Position numbers and translations under genes: made by a program. The notes beneath the pieces are model-generated. The model made no database searches and was not told where the DNA came from. It worked only from the letters and a program-made list of their open reading frames with translations. A stretch of DNA of 6,858 nucleotides, taken from assembly GCA_964584935.1 (NCBI GenBank), contig CAZPBN010000042.1, positions 1 to 6,858 on the forward strand, read 5' to 3'. This DNA comes from CAZPBN01 sp964584935 (GTDB lineage: Bacteria > Acidobacteriota > Aminicenantia > Aminicenantales > Aminicenantaceae). This document shows positions 4,711 to 6,858 of this stretch, one piece after another. Numbering within the stretch: position 1 is the stretch's first letter; each line of letters opens with the position of its first letter.

Positions 4711-5823
4711 ATGAAACCATCAATCAAACCAAAAAATCCCTGTTTTTCATCCGGACCCTGTGCCAAACATCATGGACATACTCTGGACAACCTAAAAAAC
4801 GCGCCTCTGGGGCGTTCTCATAGAAGCAAGTTAGGAAAAGGCAAACTGCAGGAATCCATTGAGAAGACCAAAAAAGTTCTTGAATTGCCTTCAGACTACA
4901 GAGTTGGAATTGTCCCGGCTTCTGATACCGGAGCCTTTGAGATGTCGATGTGGTCGATGCTTGGAGCAAGAGGTGTGGATGTGTTTGTTTGGGAGTCATT
5001 CAGTAAAGGATGGGCAACCGATATTAAGGATCAGTTGAAGCTTGAGAATGCGAGAATTTTTACAGCTGATTACGGGAAGCTTCCAGACCTTTCCCAGGCT
5101 AATTTTGATAACGATATCGTCTTTGTATGGAACGGAACAACAAGTGGAGTGAAAGTACCTGATGGAGATTGGATTCCTGATGACAGAAAAGGTCTGACTT
5201 TGTGTGATGCCACCTCTGCTGTTTTTGCCATGGAGGTCCCTTATCACAAGCTTGATGTGATCACTTATTCCTGGCAGAAAGTGTTAGGAGGAGAGGCAGC
5301 CCACGGTATGCTGATCCTGTCTCCCCGGGCTGTGGAAAGGCTCGAAAACTACACTCCTCCCTGGCCACTCCCTAAGATTTTCCGTATGATAAAAAAGGGA
5401 AAACTCAATGAGAAAATCTTTGAAGGCTCAACCATCAATACTCCTTCGATGCTTGCCAATGAGGATTATCTGGATGCCTTGGAATGGGCAGAATCCGTAG
5501 GAGGATTACAGGGGTTGATCGAGCGCAGCAACTCGAACCTGGGAGTTTTTGAAGAATTTGTTGCACAGCATGGCTGGATCAGTTTTCTTGCCGAACGAAA
5601 GGAAATTCGGTCCAATACCAGCGTCTGTCTGAATGTTGATTTGCCTGAAGAAAAGATTAAAGAGATTGTGACCCTTCTTGCTGATGAAGGTGTGGCTTAT
5701 GATTGTGCATCCTACCGGGATGCGCCTGCAGGGCTGCGGTTCTGGTGCGGGGCGACCGTGGAAAAGTCTGACCTTCAAATTGTTGTCCAGTGGCTTGAAT
5801 GGGCATATGAACAGGTTAAATAA
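4711..5823 (+). CDS. serC: Phosphoserine aminotransferase, Methanosarcina/Caulobacter-type
   Basis: This 370-residue cytoplasmic PLP enzyme interconverts 3-phosphohydroxypyruvate plus glutamate and 3-phosphoserine plus 2-oxoglutarate, the second step of serine synthesis. It matches the distinct serC_2 subfamily (TIGR01365), not the E. coli type. Visible marks are PCFSSGPCAKHHG (10-22), GRSHRSKLGKGKL (34-46), PASDTGAFEMSMW (69-81, phosphate-loop side), VWNGTTSGV (139-147), CDATSA (165-170) with D166 expected under the PLP pyridine nitrogen, and SWQKVLGGEAAHGML (187-201) with K190 as the Schiff-base lysine. Length is as expected for the subfamily. ATG 4711 has GAGGAG at 4701-4706, slightly close but clear. 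No serA adjoins it; the gene stands alone and converges with htpG, the two stop codons being 18 bases apart. The GC level looks higher than in the flanking cassette. Confidence 0.95.
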   Translation: MKPSIKPKNPCFSSGPCAKHHGHTLDNLKNAPLGRSHRSKLGKGKLQESIEKTKKVLELPSDYRVGIVPASDTGAFEMSMWSMLGARGVDVFVWESFSKGWATDIKDQLKLENARIFTADYGKLPDLSQANFDNDIVFVWNGTTSGVKVPDGDWIPDDRKGLTLCDATSAVFAMEVPYHKLDVITYSWQKVLGGEAAHGMLILSPRAVERLENYTPPWPLPKIFRMIKKGKLNEKIFEGSTINTPSMLANEDYLDALEWAESVGGLQGLIERSNSNLGVFEEFVAQHGWISFLAERKEIRSNTSVCLNVDLPEEKIKEIVTLLADEGVAYDCASYRDAPAGLRFWCGATVEKSDLQIVVQWLEWAYEQVK

Positions 5824-5841
5824 AACTGGAATCAGATAAAG

Positions 5842-6858
5842 CTATACTTTTTTTGCTGCCTGAAGCATGATGTCTTGGATACGGGGAACGATACTGTCGA
5901 TATCTTCGATGATTCCTTCCCTGAGCATGTGATTATCCAGCAGTTGAAGAGCCAGGGATTTGAGGATTTTTGAGTTGGGATTCTTTTTGTGAATGCGCTC
6001 CATTTCCTTTATGAGCTTGTTGTTGGGATTGATCTCAAACACTTTTCTGGTGTATTGATATTCCTTATTAACAATTTTCATGATTTTTTCAACCTGGGCT
6101 GAAGGGCCTGCTGAGGGTTGAACCAGAATGCAGGGACTGTCCACAAGCCTGTTGGATATACGGACATCCTGGATTTTATCCTCATATAAAGATTTGAGAT
6201 AATCCACAAATTTTTGAACATCCTGGATATCTTCTTTTTCTTCTTTTTTGGCTTCATCCAGTTTGATATCAGCACTTTCCACTGATTTTATTCCTTTCCC
6301 TTCATATTCTCTGAGATTATCAAGAACAATTTCATCAAGAGGATCAATGAGATATAAGACTTCGGTGTCTTTTTTCTTAAAAGCTTCCAGTGCCGGATTT
6401 TTTTCTATGGATTCATAATCGATTCCCGTAAGATAGTAGATTTCATTCTGGCCTTTTGGCATTCGTTCCGTATATTCTTTCAAATCCGTGTATTCGTCTT
6501 TTTGTTTTTTTGAGCTGGGAAATAACAGCAGGTTTGACAGTTTTTCTCTGTTTTCAAAGTCAACCGCAATTCCTTCCTTGAAGTTTTTATTGAAATTGTT
6601 CCAGATTCTTATGTATTGATTTCTGTCCTTGTTTTTTATTTTTTCGAGATGGGAGAATAATTTTCCCATAATATGTTTTTTAATCTTGTTTATCTTTACG
6701 TTATTTTGAATAGATTCCCTTGATATGTTCAGAGGCATATCTTCTGAATCAATGACTCCTTTGATAAACCTTAAGTATTCAGGAAAAATTTCCTTACTGG
6801 CTTTTTGAATGAGCACTTTTCTTGAATAAAGGTCAACTCCTGGTTCGGTTTTAAACAG
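5842..6858 (-). CDS. htpG: Chaperone protein HtpG (Hsp90), C-terminal half, partial
   Basis: The visible 338 residues are the C-terminal half of bacterial Hsp90, an ATP-dependent dimeric cytosolic chaperone; the ATPase domain lies beyond the window edge. The frame is open to 6858, so the GTG at 6816 is internal. The end of the middle domain is clear: GVDLYSRKVLI (7-17), FPEYLRFIKGVIDSEDMPLNISRES (25-49), with R47 in the conserved N-[VI]-S-R-E motif. Then come a segment matching the E. coli EDYVSRMKEGQEKIYYIT region (here ERMPKGQNEIYYLTG), EVLYLIDPLDE, a charged linker rich in Lys/Glu, and the dimerisation domain with DVRISNRLVDSPCILV and VFEINPNNKLIKEMERI. It ends at TAG (5844-5842). Length fits a ~620-residue full protein. 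It converges with serC; no hairpin terminator is visible between them. Confidence 0.95.
   Translation of the reverse strand: MFKTEPGVDLYSRKVLIQKASKEIFPEYLRFIKGVIDSEDMPLNISRESIQNNVKINKIKKHIMGKLFSHLEKIKNKDRNQYIRIWNNFNKNFKEGIAVDFENREKLSNLLLFPSSKKQKDEYTDLKEYTERMPKGQNEIYYLTGIDYESIEKNPALEAFKKKDTEVLYLIDPLDEIVLDNLREYEGKGIKSVESADIKLDEAKKEEKEDIQDVQKFVDYLKSLYEDKIQDVRISNRLVDSPCILVQPSAGPSAQVEKIMKIVNKEYQYTRKVFEINPNNKLIKEMERIHKKNPNSKILKSLALQLLDNHMLREGIIEDIDSIVPRIQDIMLQAAKKV

Noticed and set aside
5824..5841. Shared bidirectional terminator between serC and htpG
   Set aside because: The 18-base gap contains no inverted repeat and the nearby T-run is inside the htpG coding end (Lys codons on the minus strand).
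6814..6816. GTG at 6816 as the start of the minus-strand gene
   Set aside because: The frame remains open to the window edge and the residues before it (GVDLYSRK) continue the HtpG middle domain, so the gene is partial and the GTG is an internal Val.

Overview
The window is AT-rich bacterial DNA. It opens at the end of an rRNA operon (3' part of 23S, then 5S) and continues through a mostly single-gene landscape. Bacterial rRNA, tRNA genes with encoded CCA, good Shine-Dalgarno sites and sigma70-like promoters all point to a bacterium. The phylum cannot be fixed from this piece. The SerC is of the uncommon Methanosarcina/Caulobacter-type subfamily, and the Tat-exported glycosylasparaginase-like enzyme recalls environmental lineages such as Acidobacteriota/Aminicenantes or Planctomycetes; that placement is only an impression.

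Layout. 1-326 is the 3' end of 23S rRNA, with a non-consensus GAAA sarcin-ricin loop. 401-516 is 5S rRNA, whose terminal helix runs straight into a T-tract. 624-1688 encodes a Tat-exported N-terminal-nucleophile hydrolase of the glycosylasparaginase/isoaspartyl peptidase family. 1923-2222 (minus) is the secreted N-terminal third of a cyanophycinase-like S51 peptidase, truncated before its catalytic residues. 2307-2382 is a degenerate tRNA-Ala(CGC). 2430-3937 is an AbiE-type toxin-antitoxin module with a strong promoter, a 46-bp palindrome over the -10 element, an AbiEi-like antitoxin/regulator and an overlapping AbiEii nucleotidyltransferase toxin. 3934-4038 is the decayed start of a Mut7-C RNase gene, fused to the toxin stop by ATGA. 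4017-4319 is an unexplained open frame without a start codon. 4347-4422 is an intact tRNA-Ala(CGC). 4711-5823 is phosphoserine aminotransferase. 5842-6858 (minus, running off the window) is the C-terminal half of HtpG, convergent with serC.

How it fits together. The most notable structure is the cassette bounded by two near-identical tRNA-Ala(CGC) copies in the same orientation, one sound and one with broken stems. The cassette holds the AbiE pair and the remnants of other genes. This looks like an accessory island at a tRNA-Ala locus between housekeeping genes, although no integrase is present. A second theme is the convergent pair of an exported asparaginase-family hydrolase and an exported cyanophycinase-like fragment. 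Both families act on aspartyl or isoaspartyl bonds, so an older peptide-scavenging pair may have lost one member. serC (serine biosynthesis) and htpG (Hsp90 chaperone) are ordinary housekeeping genes.
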